A stretch of 8,868 nt of DNA from Eubacteriales bacterium (GTDB taxonomy: Bacteria > Bacillota > Clostridia > Christensenellales > CAG-138). This document shows positions 1 through 5,603 of this stretch, piece by piece; position 1 is the stretch's first letter, and every line of letters begins with the position of its first letter. The position numbers were made by a program, and so were the translations under genes. Where the stretch lies: NCBI GenBank assembly GCA_028701165.1, contig JAQVRG010000047.1, forward strand, positions 1 through 8,868, read 5' to 3'. The notes under the pieces were generated by a model. The model saw nothing but the letters and a program-made list of their open reading frames with translations. It searched no databases and was not told where the DNA came from.

Positions 1-41
1 CCGGGCTTATTTCCACCCCTTTTATACTGTGGAACTTACTT

Positions 42-54
42 TGGGAATTCACCG
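42..54. repeat. 13-bp direct repeat, left copy
   Basis: TGGGAATTCACCG occurs here and again, exactly, at 431-443, with 389 bp between the two starts. The copies bracket a module made of a hairpin-rich stretch, one small minus-strand gene and a large inverted repeat. Matching short direct repeats on either side of a compositionally different module suggest attachment-site cores or a target duplication, but no integrase or transposase is in the window. The exact repeat is seen directly; its role is inference. Confidence 0.5.
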
Positions 55-59
55 GTGTT

Positions 60-142
60 TTTTGTGGCACTTATCAAGTAGTGCCAAGGCCGCTTCGCGG
101 CACAAAGTTTCGTGTGAACGCTTGCCATCCAGTCACGCGAAA
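60..142. other. hairpin-rich non-coding region (possible ssDNA origin or structured RNA)
   Basis: Two structures sit next to each other. The first is a potential three-way junction: an outer stem TTTGT (61-65) with ACAAA (102-106), enclosing arm 1 GGCACT (66-71) with AGTGCC (80-85) and arm 2 GCCGC (89-93) with GCGGC (97-101). The second, one base further on, is a 9-bp stem, 108-116 with 134-142, containing one G-T wobble and a 17-nt loop. A competing pairing also exists between CAAGGCCG (85-92) and CGGCCTTG (143-150). No T-run follows in either direction, so these are not plain terminators. Clusters of stems like this are typical of intergenic origins of filamentous phages and rolling-circle plasmids, or of structured RNAs. 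The pairings are seen directly; the function is inferred. Confidence 0.45.
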
Positions 143-156
143 CGGCCTTGTGTTCC

Positions 157-369
157 TCAATCTTTAATGCGAATCGTGAATTTCTGCGTTCGTCCGTCAA
201 CGCAGATTTCAAGTTTGACCGTTTGGCCTTGCTTATAAGGCTTGTTGGCGTACACAAAGCCCACATCACCATTGGAATCAACGATATAGACTTTGTAGTA
301 AAACCGCGCCTTACCAGAATCGTCCTTTTTCTGTTTCTCGCTACATGAAATTACATTTGCTTCAAACAT
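157..369 (-). CDS. small protein of unknown function (70 aa), possibly a single-stranded-DNA-binding-type beta protein
   Basis: This 70-residue gene starts with ATG at 369-367, preceded by a near-perfect ribosome binding site (AAGGAG on the minus strand, plus-strand 377-382) 7 nt upstream, which makes it a credible real gene despite its size. I do not recognise the family. The protein is lysine-rich, with no signal peptide or membrane segment. Its residue pattern suggests an almost all-beta fold: alternating aromatic and hydrophobic strands at about residues 2-9, 22-30 (RFYYKVYIV), 35-40 and 49-69. A small basic beta-barrel with exposed aromatic residues would suit a helix-destabilising protein such as filamentous-phage G5P, and the flanking hairpins and repeats would fit an ssDNA replicon. 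That is inference from size, composition and context only. Its GC content is clearly lower than that of the downstream chromosomal genes, consistent with acquired DNA. Coding status is moderately sure; the product is unknown. Confidence 0.6.
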   Translation of the reverse strand: MFEANVISCSEKQKKDDSGKARFYYKVYIVDSNGDVGFVYANKPYKQGQTVKLEICVDGRTQKFTIRIKD

Positions 370-380
370 TTACTTGCTCC

Positions 381-423
381 TTATCAATTATTGGCGGCTT
401 CTCCCGTCACCAATAAATGATAA
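381..423. repeat. 14-bp inverted repeat upstream of the small gene
   Basis: TTATCAATTATTGG (381-394) pairs with CCAATAAATGATAA (410-423) at 13 of 14 positions around a 15-nt loop (395-409). The left arm overlaps by two bases the ribosome binding site of the minus-strand gene at 157-369. In a transcript entering from the right, this hairpin would abut or mask that site. It could be a translational or transcriptional operator, or a replication-origin cruciform. It is not followed by a T-run on either strand. Confidence 0.5.
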
Positions 424-430
424 ACTCCAC

Positions 431-443
431 TGGGAATTCACCG
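431..443. repeat. 13-bp direct repeat, right copy
   Basis: This is an exact second copy of TGGGAATTCACCG (42-54). It ends 14 bp before the conserved promoter block of the ROK gene starting at 563, so it marks the boundary between the AT-rich module and the chromosomal operon. If the repeats are attachment cores, insertion left the ROK promoter intact. Confidence 0.5.
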
Positions 444-456
444 AATAATTTTTTAG

Positions 457-490
457 CTAATCAAACACGCGTTTTTATGATAGAATTGCA
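457..490 (+). promoter_or_regulatory. promoter/operator of ROK regulator 1 (shared with ROK regulator 2)
   Basis: This block contains a TAGAAT -10 box (481-486), with TAATCA at 458-463 in the -35 position at 17-bp spacing. The 34-bp block matches 4246-4279, upstream of the second ROK gene, at 30 of 34 positions. Conserved parts are CTAATCA at the left and CGCGTTTTTATG plus TAGAATTGCA at the right. The poor -35 match and the conservation between the -10 and -35 regions suggest a protein-binding site, perhaps for the ROK proteins themselves. Transcription would begin near 493, giving a leader of about 70 nt. Confidence 0.6.
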
Positions 491-562
491 GTGAACAGCG
501 CGTCATTGCATACGCAAAAACGCGCCATACGGCAACGATCACGATGCGGCGAGGAAAAAGCA

Positions 563-1690
563 ATGGAGATGCGGCAGGTCAACAATCATAAGGTATACCG
601 CGCGAACAGAAATCGCGTTTTTCAATATATACTGCGCCATGACCTGACCACACGCTCCGAAATCGCCCATGCCCTCAATTTGAGCATGCCCACAATCATC
701 AATATCGTCAAATCCCTCATGGACGACGGCTTGGTATATGAAGCGGGAGCCGCCCAATCCAACGGCGGGCGCAAGGCGGTGACGCTCAGCTGCAACACGC
801 GCGCCCGTGTATCCGTAGGGATGGACATCACCTTGCACCATATCAGCGTCGTGTTTGTGGATATTAAGGGTGCTGTCATCCTAAAGGAAAAAACCGTCCG
901 CCCCTTTGAAAGAAGCGGAGAATACTATGCGTTTCTCGCCCGCTTGATAGACCGCTGCATGCTGTCTCACGATATCGACCCGGCCTTGATACTGGGCGTT
1001 GGCATTTCAGTACCCGGCAGGCTGTCCGGCGATTCCCGCACCCTCTTGTATTCCCACGTTCTCAATGAAAGCAATATGCTCTGTTCGGAGCTGGAATCCT
1101 GCATCCCCTTCCCCTGCCGCTTTTGCAATGACGCCAACGCCGCAGCCTTGGCGGAGCTATGGAATAATCATTCCATAGGCACAGCTGTATACCTTTCCGT
1201 AAGCGATTCCGTGGGCGGCGCCGTCATCATCAACGATGTGCTCTACACCGGAGAAAATCAGCTTGCGGGCGAATTCGGCCACATGACCCTCGTGGAGGAC
1301 GGAAAGCCCTGTTACTGCGGTAAGCGGGGGTGCGCGGACGCGTACTGCGCCGCATCCTCCCTTTCTGCGCTGGCGGAAGGGAAGCTGGACGCGTTCTTTT
1401 CCCTGCTGCGGCAAAACCACGCGCCCGCGACCCAAGCCTGGCAGGCATATCTTGCAAACCTGTCCATACTCATCAACAACCTGCGCATGGCATTCGATTG
1501 CCCCGTGATACTCGGCGGCTATATAGGCGAATATATCGAGCCCTACATAGACGCCCTGCGGGAAATGGCAGGCCGCCGCAACACCTTCTTTGCGGACGCT
1601 TCCTATATAAGGGCGGCCACCTTTCAGCACGAGCCCTCCGCGGTGGGCGCGGCGCTTCTGTTTATAGAGCCCTTTATCGCGCAGATCTAG
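563..1690 (+). CDS. ROK-family transcriptional regulator (NagC/XylR type), regulator 1
   Basis: This is a sugar-responsive DNA-binding repressor of the ROK family, 375 residues from the chosen start. A winged helix-turn-helix spans about residues 15-75 (RSEIAHALNLSMPTIINIV as helix-turn-helix, GRKAVTL as wing). The ROK sugar-kinase fold follows: GVGISVPG at about 145, the Asn-Asp pair of the sugar site at 189-190 (CNDANAAALAE), a phosphate-loop-like SVGGAVI at about 216, and a zinc site formed by His240 (GEFGH) and Cys250, Cys252 and Cys257. I chose ATG 563 because GAGG (551-554) lies 8 nt upstream. An in-frame GTG at 491 extends the frame, but it falls at the predicted transcription start and has no ribosome binding site. 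The consensus Glu after the last zinc cysteine pair is Asp here (GCADAY). It lies 159 bp upstream of a dehydrogenase operon in the same orientation, so it probably controls those genes. The inducer is unknown. Confidence 0.92.
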   Translation: MEMRQVNNHKVYRANRNRVFQYILRHDLTTRSEIAHALNLSMPTIINIVKSLMDDGLVYEAGAAQSNGGRKAVTLSCNTRARVSVGMDITLHHISVVFVDIKGAVILKEKTVRPFERSGEYYAFLARLIDRCMLSHDIDPALILGVGISVPGRLSGDSRTLLYSHVLNESNMLCSELESCIPFPCRFCNDANAAALAELWNNHSIGTAVYLSVSDSVGGAVIINDVLYTGENQLAGEFGHMTLVEDGKPCYCGKRGCADAYCAASSLSALAEGKLDAFFSLLRQNHAPATQAWQAYLANLSILINNLRMAFDCPVILGGYIGEYIEPYIDALREMAGRRNTFFADASYIRAATFQHEPSAVGAALLFIEPFIAQI

Positions 1691-1739
1691 GCGCGGCATT
1701 TTAGAACAAGCCGAACGAAACCGGCGTGCAAAAACGATG

Positions 1740-1768
1740 TTGACAAACATGTCGTCTGATGCAATAAT
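1740..1768 (+). promoter_or_regulatory. sigma-A-type promoter of the dehydrogenase operon
   Basis: A perfect TTGACA -35 (1740-1745) is followed after 17 bp by AATAAT (1763-1768), five of six matches to TATAAT. Transcription would start near 1775, leaving a leader of about 75 nt before the ATG at 1850. It is the best-looking promoter in the window and lies between ROK regulator 1 and its likely target genes. Confidence 0.75.
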
Positions 1769-1789
1769 TAGTTAAATAGATTTATTAAA
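1768..1789. promoter_or_regulatory. candidate operator at the operon start site
   Basis: TTAGTTAAAT (1768-1777) and ATTTATTAAA (1780-1789) form an imperfect A/T-rich dyad (7 of 10 positions) centred on the predicted transcription start. Known ROK repressors such as XylR and NagC bind A/T-rich dyads in such positions, so this is a reasonable candidate for binding by the upstream ROK protein. The evidence is symmetry and position only. Confidence 0.3.
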
Positions 1790-1849
1790 GTATCGAATAA
1801 ACAGGATCACATCGACTTCAAAACCATAAAAGAAAGAGAGGCAATCAAG

Positions 1850-2614
1850 ATGTATTTGGACGAATTGTTTGGCTTGACCGGAAAGGTCGCAGTGGTGACC
1901 GGCGGCGGGCGCGGTATCGGGCAGGTGGTCGCTATTGGCTTAGCCAAGGCCGGGGCGAAGGTCGTCATCCTTGCAAGAAGCAACGCGGACGAGACCCTTG
2001 CCAAGATTCGCGAGGCGGGCGGCGAAGCCATGTTTATCTCCACCGACGTAACCAAGGAGGAAAGTGTTGACGCGGCCATGCAAAAGATCATGGTTACCTA
2101 TGGCAGCGTGGACGTGGTGTTCAACAACGCGGGCATATGCCTGCATAAGGACACCTTCGAGGCCACCATCGAGGAATTCCGGAATGTCCTGGACGTGAAC
2201 CTTACGGGCGAATACATCGTGGCACGCGCGGCGGGTAAGATCATGAAGGAAAACAACATCAAGGGCAGCATCATCAACATGGCCTCCATGTCCGGCTCTA
2301 TCGTCAATATTCCCCAGTGGCAGTGCTCCTACAACGCCTCTAAGGCGGGCGTTATGCACATGACGAAATCCCTTGCCATCGAGTGGGCGGATTACGGCAT
2401 TCGGGTAAACAGCCTCAGCCCCGGCTATATCGCCACCCCCATGTCCGTGGATACGCCGCAGGAGCTTAAGGACGCGTGGGCGCCGCTGATGCCCCTGCAT
2501 CGCATGGGGACCCCGGAGGAGCTGATCCCCGCGGTCATCTATCTTGCCTGCGACGCCTCCGGCTACACGACGGGTTCTGATATCATCGTGGACGGCGCCT
2601 ATAGCTGCCGCTGA
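1850..2614 (+). CDS. SDR-family NAD(P)-dependent oxidoreductase, sorbose-reductase/polyol-dehydrogenase-like
   Basis: This is a classical short-chain dehydrogenase/reductase of 254 residues, the usual length for the family. Visible motifs are the nucleotide-binding TGGGRGIG (17-24), NNAG (92-95), the structural Asn117 and the catalytic triad Ser148, Tyr161 and Lys165 (YNASK). The second strand ends in LARSN (41-45), with a basic residue and no acidic one, which favours NADP(H). The stretch around NIPQWQCSYNASKAGVMHMTKSLAIEWADYG resembles sorbose reductases, mannitol 2-dehydrogenases and D-arabinitol dehydrogenases, so interconversion of a polyol and a ketose is the best guess. The exact substrate cannot be read, and gluconate 5-dehydrogenase-like activity is an alternative. 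A ribosome binding site (GAGAGG, 1836-1841) precedes the ATG. It is the first gene of a three-gene operon, with the MDR dehydrogenase starting 28 bp downstream. The enzyme is expected to be cytosolic. Confidence 0.9.
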   Translation: MYLDELFGLTGKVAVVTGGGRGIGQVVAIGLAKAGAKVVILARSNADETLAKIREAGGEAMFISTDVTKEESVDAAMQKIMVTYGSVDVVFNNAGICLHKDTFEATIEEFRNVLDVNLTGEYIVARAAGKIMKENNIKGSIINMASMSGSIVNIPQWQCSYNASKAGVMHMTKSLAIEWADYGIRVNSLSPGYIATPMSVDTPQELKDAWAPLMPLHRMGTPEELIPAVIYLACDASGYTTGSDIIVDGAYSCR

Positions 2615-2642
2615 CGCTTTTTTGAAAGAAGGAAATACGATT

Positions 2643-3679
2643 ATGAAAGAAACCATGTTGCAGCAGGTCATGACCGCGCCCGGCGAGATCATCTTCCGGG
2701 AACTGCCGATGCCGGAGCCTGCACAGGGGCAGCTCCTCATCAAAATGATGCGCCTTGGCATATGCGGCTCGGACATCCATGTATATCACGGCAAGCATCC
2801 CTTCACCAAATATCCCGTCACGCAGGGCCACGAGGTGTCCGGCTGTGTGGAAAAGCTGGGCGCGGGCGTCACCGGTTTCAAGGTCGGCGACAAGGTGACC
2901 ATCGAGCCGCAGGTATTCTGCGGCAAATGCTATCCCTGCACCCACGGCAAGTATAACCTCTGCGAGGAGCTTAAGGTCATGGGCTTTCAGACCACCGGCG
3001 CAGCTAGCACCTATTTTGCGGTAGACGCCTCCAAGGTGGACATTCTGCCCGAAACCATGGATTATGACGAGGGCGCCATGATCGAGCCCTTGGCCGTTAC
3101 GGTGCACGCCGCCAAGCGTTACGGCGATCTCACTGGCGCAAAAGTGGCAATCCTTGGCTGCGGACCCATCGGCATACTGCTCATGCAGACCGTAAAGGCA
3201 CTGGGCGCTGCGTCCGTAGCGGTAAGCGACGTTTCGGAATACCGCATTGCGCTTGCCAAGAGCCTTGGGGCGGATCATGTGTTTTTAGCGGGCAAAACCG
3301 ACCTGAACACCGCCATGCTCCAAGCATTTGGCCCGGACAAGGCGGACGTCATATACGATTGTGCCGGCAACGACGCGACGATGGGGCAAGCGATCCAGTA
3401 CGCGCGCAAGGGAAGCACCATCATACTGTAGCGGTATTTGCCAAGATGGCCAGCGTCGATCTTGCGGTGCTCAACGACCATGAGATTGATCTCAACACCA
3501 CCATGATGTACAGGCACGAGGACTATCTGGACGCCATACGCCTGGTAGGTGAAGGGCGCATACAGCTCAAACCCCTGATGAGCAAGCATTTTGCCTTCAA
3601 GGAGTATCTGGACGCCTATCGTTATATCGAGGCCAATCAGGAAACCACCATGAAGGTACTGGTGGACTTGGATCAATAA
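2643..3679 (+). pseudogene. zinc-dependent MDR alcohol/polyol dehydrogenase, frameshifted
   Basis: This is a medium-chain zinc dehydrogenase of the sorbitol/threonine dehydrogenase group, broken by one frameshift. Reading from ATG 2643 (AGGA at 2630-2633) gives 262 residues, ending at TAG 3429-3431. From 3428 the -1 frame continues the fold (VAVFAKMASVDLAVLNDHEI) without further stops to TAA 3677-3679. Joined, the protein is about 345 residues, the normal family length. The first part has the catalytic zinc ligands Cys41, His63 and Glu64 and the nearby Glu148, all four structural zinc cysteines (93, 96, 99, 107), the Rossmann motif GCGPIG (172-177), and Asp196 at the end of the second strand, pointing to NAD(H). 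The second part supplies the remaining Rossmann strands and the C-terminal catalytic-domain segment. All other key residues are intact, so this is a recent lesion or a sequencing error. As written, the truncated product would lack the last quarter of the enzyme. Likely role: oxidation of a sugar alcohol paired with the upstream reductase. Confidence 0.85.
3426..3431 (+). other. frameshift point in the MDR dehydrogenase gene
   Basis: Family-like sequence ends as STIIL in the first frame (CTG 3426-3428, then TAG) and resumes as VAVFAK in the -1 frame from GTA 3428-3430, sharing base G3428. Adding one G to give CTG GTA GCG would restore the full reading frame. No slippery heptamer or following pseudoknot is apparent, which argues against programmed frameshifting. 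Confidence 0.8.
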
Positions 3680-3709
3680 GCCATAAAGCGATAAGCGGGG
3701 GAAAGAAAA

Positions 3710-4096
3710 GTGGATTTGAAGAACTATGCAACGGGTATCCAGCATGTGGGCATACCCACGGGCAATATGGAGGCGACGCTGGCGTTTTATCAAAAGCTGG
3801 GCTTTGAAACGGCTTACGAAACGCTGAACGACGGAAAGAGGGTCGCCTTTTTAAAGCTCAAAACATTGGTGATTGAAACGTATGAGAGCGACGCGCCCGC
3901 GATGAAGGCCGGCGCGATCGATCATGTTGCGATCGACGTGGCGGATGTCGAGGCGGTATATCGTTACATCAATGAAAATGCGCTCAACAACACCCATGAC
4001 AGCATACACTTCCTCCCGTTCTGGGCAAATGGGGTGCGTTTTTTCACGATCGAAGGGCCAAATAAGGAAAAGGTGGAATTCAGCCAAATGCTCTAA
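3710..4096 (+). CDS. VOC-family (glyoxalase/epimerase-like) metalloprotein
   Basis: This 128-residue protein of the vicinal oxygen chelate superfamily consists of two beta-alpha-beta-beta-beta modules. The metal ligand set is visible: His12 (IQHVGIP), Glu56 (LVIETYE), His72 (IDHVAIDV) and Glu123 (KVEFSQ). This is the His/Glu/His/Glu pattern of glyoxalase I and methylmalonyl-CoA epimerase-like members. The substrate is not determinable; lactoylglutathione lyase-like, sugar-isomerising or detoxifying roles are possible. The start is GTG 3710, with a purine-rich GGGGGAAAG (3697-3705) upstream. It begins 30 bp after the MDR dehydrogenase stop and is followed by a terminator, so it is the last gene of the operon. 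Its position suggests it processes or detoxifies a carbonyl intermediate produced by the two dehydrogenases, which is inference from context. Confidence 0.85.
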   Translation: MDLKNYATGIQHVGIPTGNMEATLAFYQKLGFETAYETLNDGKRVAFLKLKTLVIETYESDAPAMKAGAIDHVAIDVADVEAVYRYINENALNNTHDSIHFLPFWANGVRFFTIEGPNKEKVEFSQML

Positions 4097-4168
4097 GACA
4101 TATGCGGCCGAATTCGTAATACCGCAGGGCAGTCTGGGAAAATGCGGACATTCCGTGGCAAATGCAAA

Positions 4169-4203
4169 ACAGGCCGGATATCGAATTGCGGTATCCGGCC
4201 TGT
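4169..4203 (+). terminator. intrinsic terminator of the SDR-MDR-VOC operon
   Basis: ACAGGCCGGATA (4169-4180) pairs perfectly with TATCCGGCCTGT (4192-4203). One wobble and one C-G pair extend the stem inward, leaving a 7-nt loop. The stem is very GC-rich, but the following tract (CTTATTT) is only moderately T-rich. It closes the dehydrogenase operon 72 bp after the VOC stop and insulates the second ROK gene. Confidence 0.75.
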
Positions 4204-4245
4204 CTTATTTCGCCTCGTAACGAAAAAAATAAATATTTTTTTGCA

Positions 4246-4279
4246 CTAATCATATCCGCGTTTTTATGTTAGAATTGCA
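4246..4279 (+). promoter_or_regulatory. promoter/operator of ROK regulator 2
   Basis: This 34-bp block matches 457-490, upstream of ROK regulator 1, at 30 of 34 positions. It holds TAGAAT (4270-4275) as -10 and TAATCA (4247-4252) in the -35 position at 17-bp spacing. A dyad is visible here: CTAATCATA (4246-4254) against TATGTTAG (4265-4272), complementary apart from one unpaired base. It covers the region between -35 and -10 where a repressor would block RNA polymerase, so autoregulation or cross-regulation by the ROK proteins is plausible. The leader would be short, about 17 nt. Confidence 0.6.
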
Positions 4280-4298
4280 ATATTGAGGTGTTACCGTT

Positions 4299-5510
4299 AT
4301 GAAGAAAAAAGCGCTCAATGCAGAAACCATGAAATACTCCAACTACCGCAGGCTGATCGAGGAGCTTCGCATCGAATCCATCTCGCGTTCCGAGCTTGCG
4401 CGAAGGATGGGTCTTACGCGCGCCGCCATCAGCCTGCAGGTGGACGCGCTGCTCAACCAGGGCCTGCTTGTGGAGGGCTCCTCCATCGCGCTCAAATCGA
4501 GCGGACGATCCTCCATCGCCTTAAAGCTCAACAGCAACGCGTGCTACTGCGTCGGCGTCGCCATCCGCCGCGACTATTTCGCCGCGGGCTTGTTCGATTT
4601 CTGCGGAAACGAGCTTACCTGCGAGCATGTCGATCTTGTAGCGCCCTACGACACCCGCGAAACAGCGTACGCAAAGCTGTTCAGCATGATCGACAACGCC
4701 ATCGCGCAGGTAAAGCCGTCTGGCGCGTTCATCGGCATCGGCGTGGGCGCGCCGGGGCCTATCAATGTGGAAGCGGGCACGATCGACGACCCGCCCAACC
4801 TGATCGCGTTCGAGCATACGCCGGTCGTCAGCCTGCTTTCCGAGCGCTATCACTGCCCCGTGACGCTGAAAAACGATGCGTGCACCCATGCGCTCAGCGA
4901 ACTTTTTTACGGCGTGAAGGATCGCTATGACAGCTTTCTCGTGCTGGAGGTCACAGGCGGCCTGGGCGCAGGGCTTGTGCTCAACCGCCATTTGAACGAG
5001 AGCCAGCTTGGAAACGGCAGCGAGCTGGGTCACACCACCATCGATATCAACGGCAGGCGCTGCAAGTGCGGCAATATCGGCTGCGCGGAGCTGTATGCTA
5101 CGCTTGCGAGCATCACCGCATACGCCATGACGGTTGACAGCCGCTTCACCAACTGGCGCACCATCGTGGATTTTGCCAACGACGGCATGCCCGAAGCCAG
5201 GCAGGTTGTAGAGCGCGAGGCGTTTTATCTTACCACGCTGATCGTCAACACGATCAATATGCTGGATGTGGAGGCGATCATCGTCAACGGCCGCGATATC
5301 ACCTACCGGCCTGAGCTGCTGCTCTCCTGCATCCGCAGGCTTTTATCCGAAAGAAAGCTGATCAAATGCGGGCATCCGGTGGATATCATCACCTCCTCCA
5401 TCGATAAAAACCCCGACCTGCTTTCCGCCGCCAATCTCGCCATCGACCGCTTCCTCTCCTCCCCGGAGCAGCTCAAGCGCTTCGGCGAGGCGCAGCGCGC
5501 CGCAAATTGA
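4299..5510 (+). CDS. ROK-family transcriptional regulator (NagC/XylR type), regulator 2
   Basis: This second ROK repressor has 403 residues. The winged helix-turn-helix lies at about residues 13-75 (RSELARRMGLTRAAISLQV, then the wing SSGRSSIALKL). The ROK fold follows, with GIGVGAPGPI at about 146-155, Asn-Asp at 192-193 (LKNDACTHALSELF), the loop GGLGAG (220-225), and the zinc site His245 (SELGH) with Cys255, Cys257 and Cys262. Unlike regulator 1, it keeps the consensus Glu264 after the zinc cysteines (GCAEL). The ATG at 4299 has GAGGTG 8 nt upstream. It is convergent with nagB, and amino sugars are effectors for NagC-type ROK proteins, so control of amino-sugar use is possible. Equally, the promoter shared with regulator 1 ties it to the dehydrogenase operon. 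The inducer is unknown. The C-terminus ends in an alanine-rich tail and the gene is intact. Confidence 0.92.
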   Translation: MKKKALNAETMKYSNYRRLIEELRIESISRSELARRMGLTRAAISLQVDALLNQGLLVEGSSIALKSSGRSSIALKLNSNACYCVGVAIRRDYFAAGLFDFCGNELTCEHVDLVAPYDTRETAYAKLFSMIDNAIAQVKPSGAFIGIGVGAPGPINVEAGTIDDPPNLIAFEHTPVVSLLSERYHCPVTLKNDACTHALSELFYGVKDRYDSFLVLEVTGGLGAGLVLNRHLNESQLGNGSELGHTTIDINGRRCKCGNIGCAELYATLASITAYAMTVDSRFTNWRTIVDFANDGMPEARQVVEREAFYLTTLIVNTINMLDVEAIIVNGRDITYRPELLLSCIRRLLSERKLIKCGHPVDIITSSIDKNPDLLSAANLAIDRFLSSPEQLKRFGEAQRAAN

Positions 5511-5522
5511 TCCCTAACGGCA

Positions 5523-5564
5523 AAAAAAGTGTGCATCGGATTTTCTTCCAATGCACACTTTTTT
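5523..5564. terminator. bidirectional intrinsic terminator between ROK 2 and nagB
   Basis: AAAAAAGTGTGCAT (5523-5536) pairs perfectly with ATGCACACTTTTTT (5551-5564). Three inner pairs (GGA 5538-5540 with TCC 5547-5549) lie beyond one mismatch, leaving a 6-nt loop. The A-tract on one side and T-tract on the other make it work in both directions, as expected between the convergent regulator (stop at 5510) and nagB (stop at 5604). Confidence 0.9.
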
Positions 5565-5603
5565 CATATGATCTGTTGACAGAAATCGACCGATCGTCGC
5601 CGC

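Noticed and set aside
36..281. Minus-strand open frame overlapping the 157-369 gene
   Set aside because: It overlaps the small gene in another frame, has no ribosome binding site, and runs through the hairpin cluster and direct repeat. A shadow frame is more likely.
42..443. Integron gene cassette or XerCD dif integration
   Set aside because: One gene with a folded region suggested a cassette, but no GTTRRRY/RYYYAAC core sites are present and the repeat does not resemble a Gram-positive dif site.
491..562. Upstream GTG start for ROK regulator 1
   Set aside because: The GTG lies only 5 bp after the -10 box, at the predicted transcription start, with no ribosome binding site. The extra residues are not family-like, and ATG 563 has a good site.
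1725..1745. Catabolite repression (cre) site near TGCAAAAACGATGTTGA
   Set aside because: The spacing is one base off the cre consensus and the right half does not match.
1940..2776. Long minus-strand open frame opposite the SDR gene, and similar long frames opposite the MDR (2583-3278), ROK 2 (4521-5033) and antiporter (7257-8150, plus strand)
   Set aside because: All lie opposite clear conserved genes, lack good ribosome binding sites and have low-complexity His/Arg/Gly-rich translations typical of GC-rich antisense frames.
3400..3435. Programmed -1 frameshift in the MDR gene
   Set aside because: No X-XXY-YYZ slippery heptamer and no obvious downstream pseudoknot. MDR dehydrogenases are not known to use recoding.
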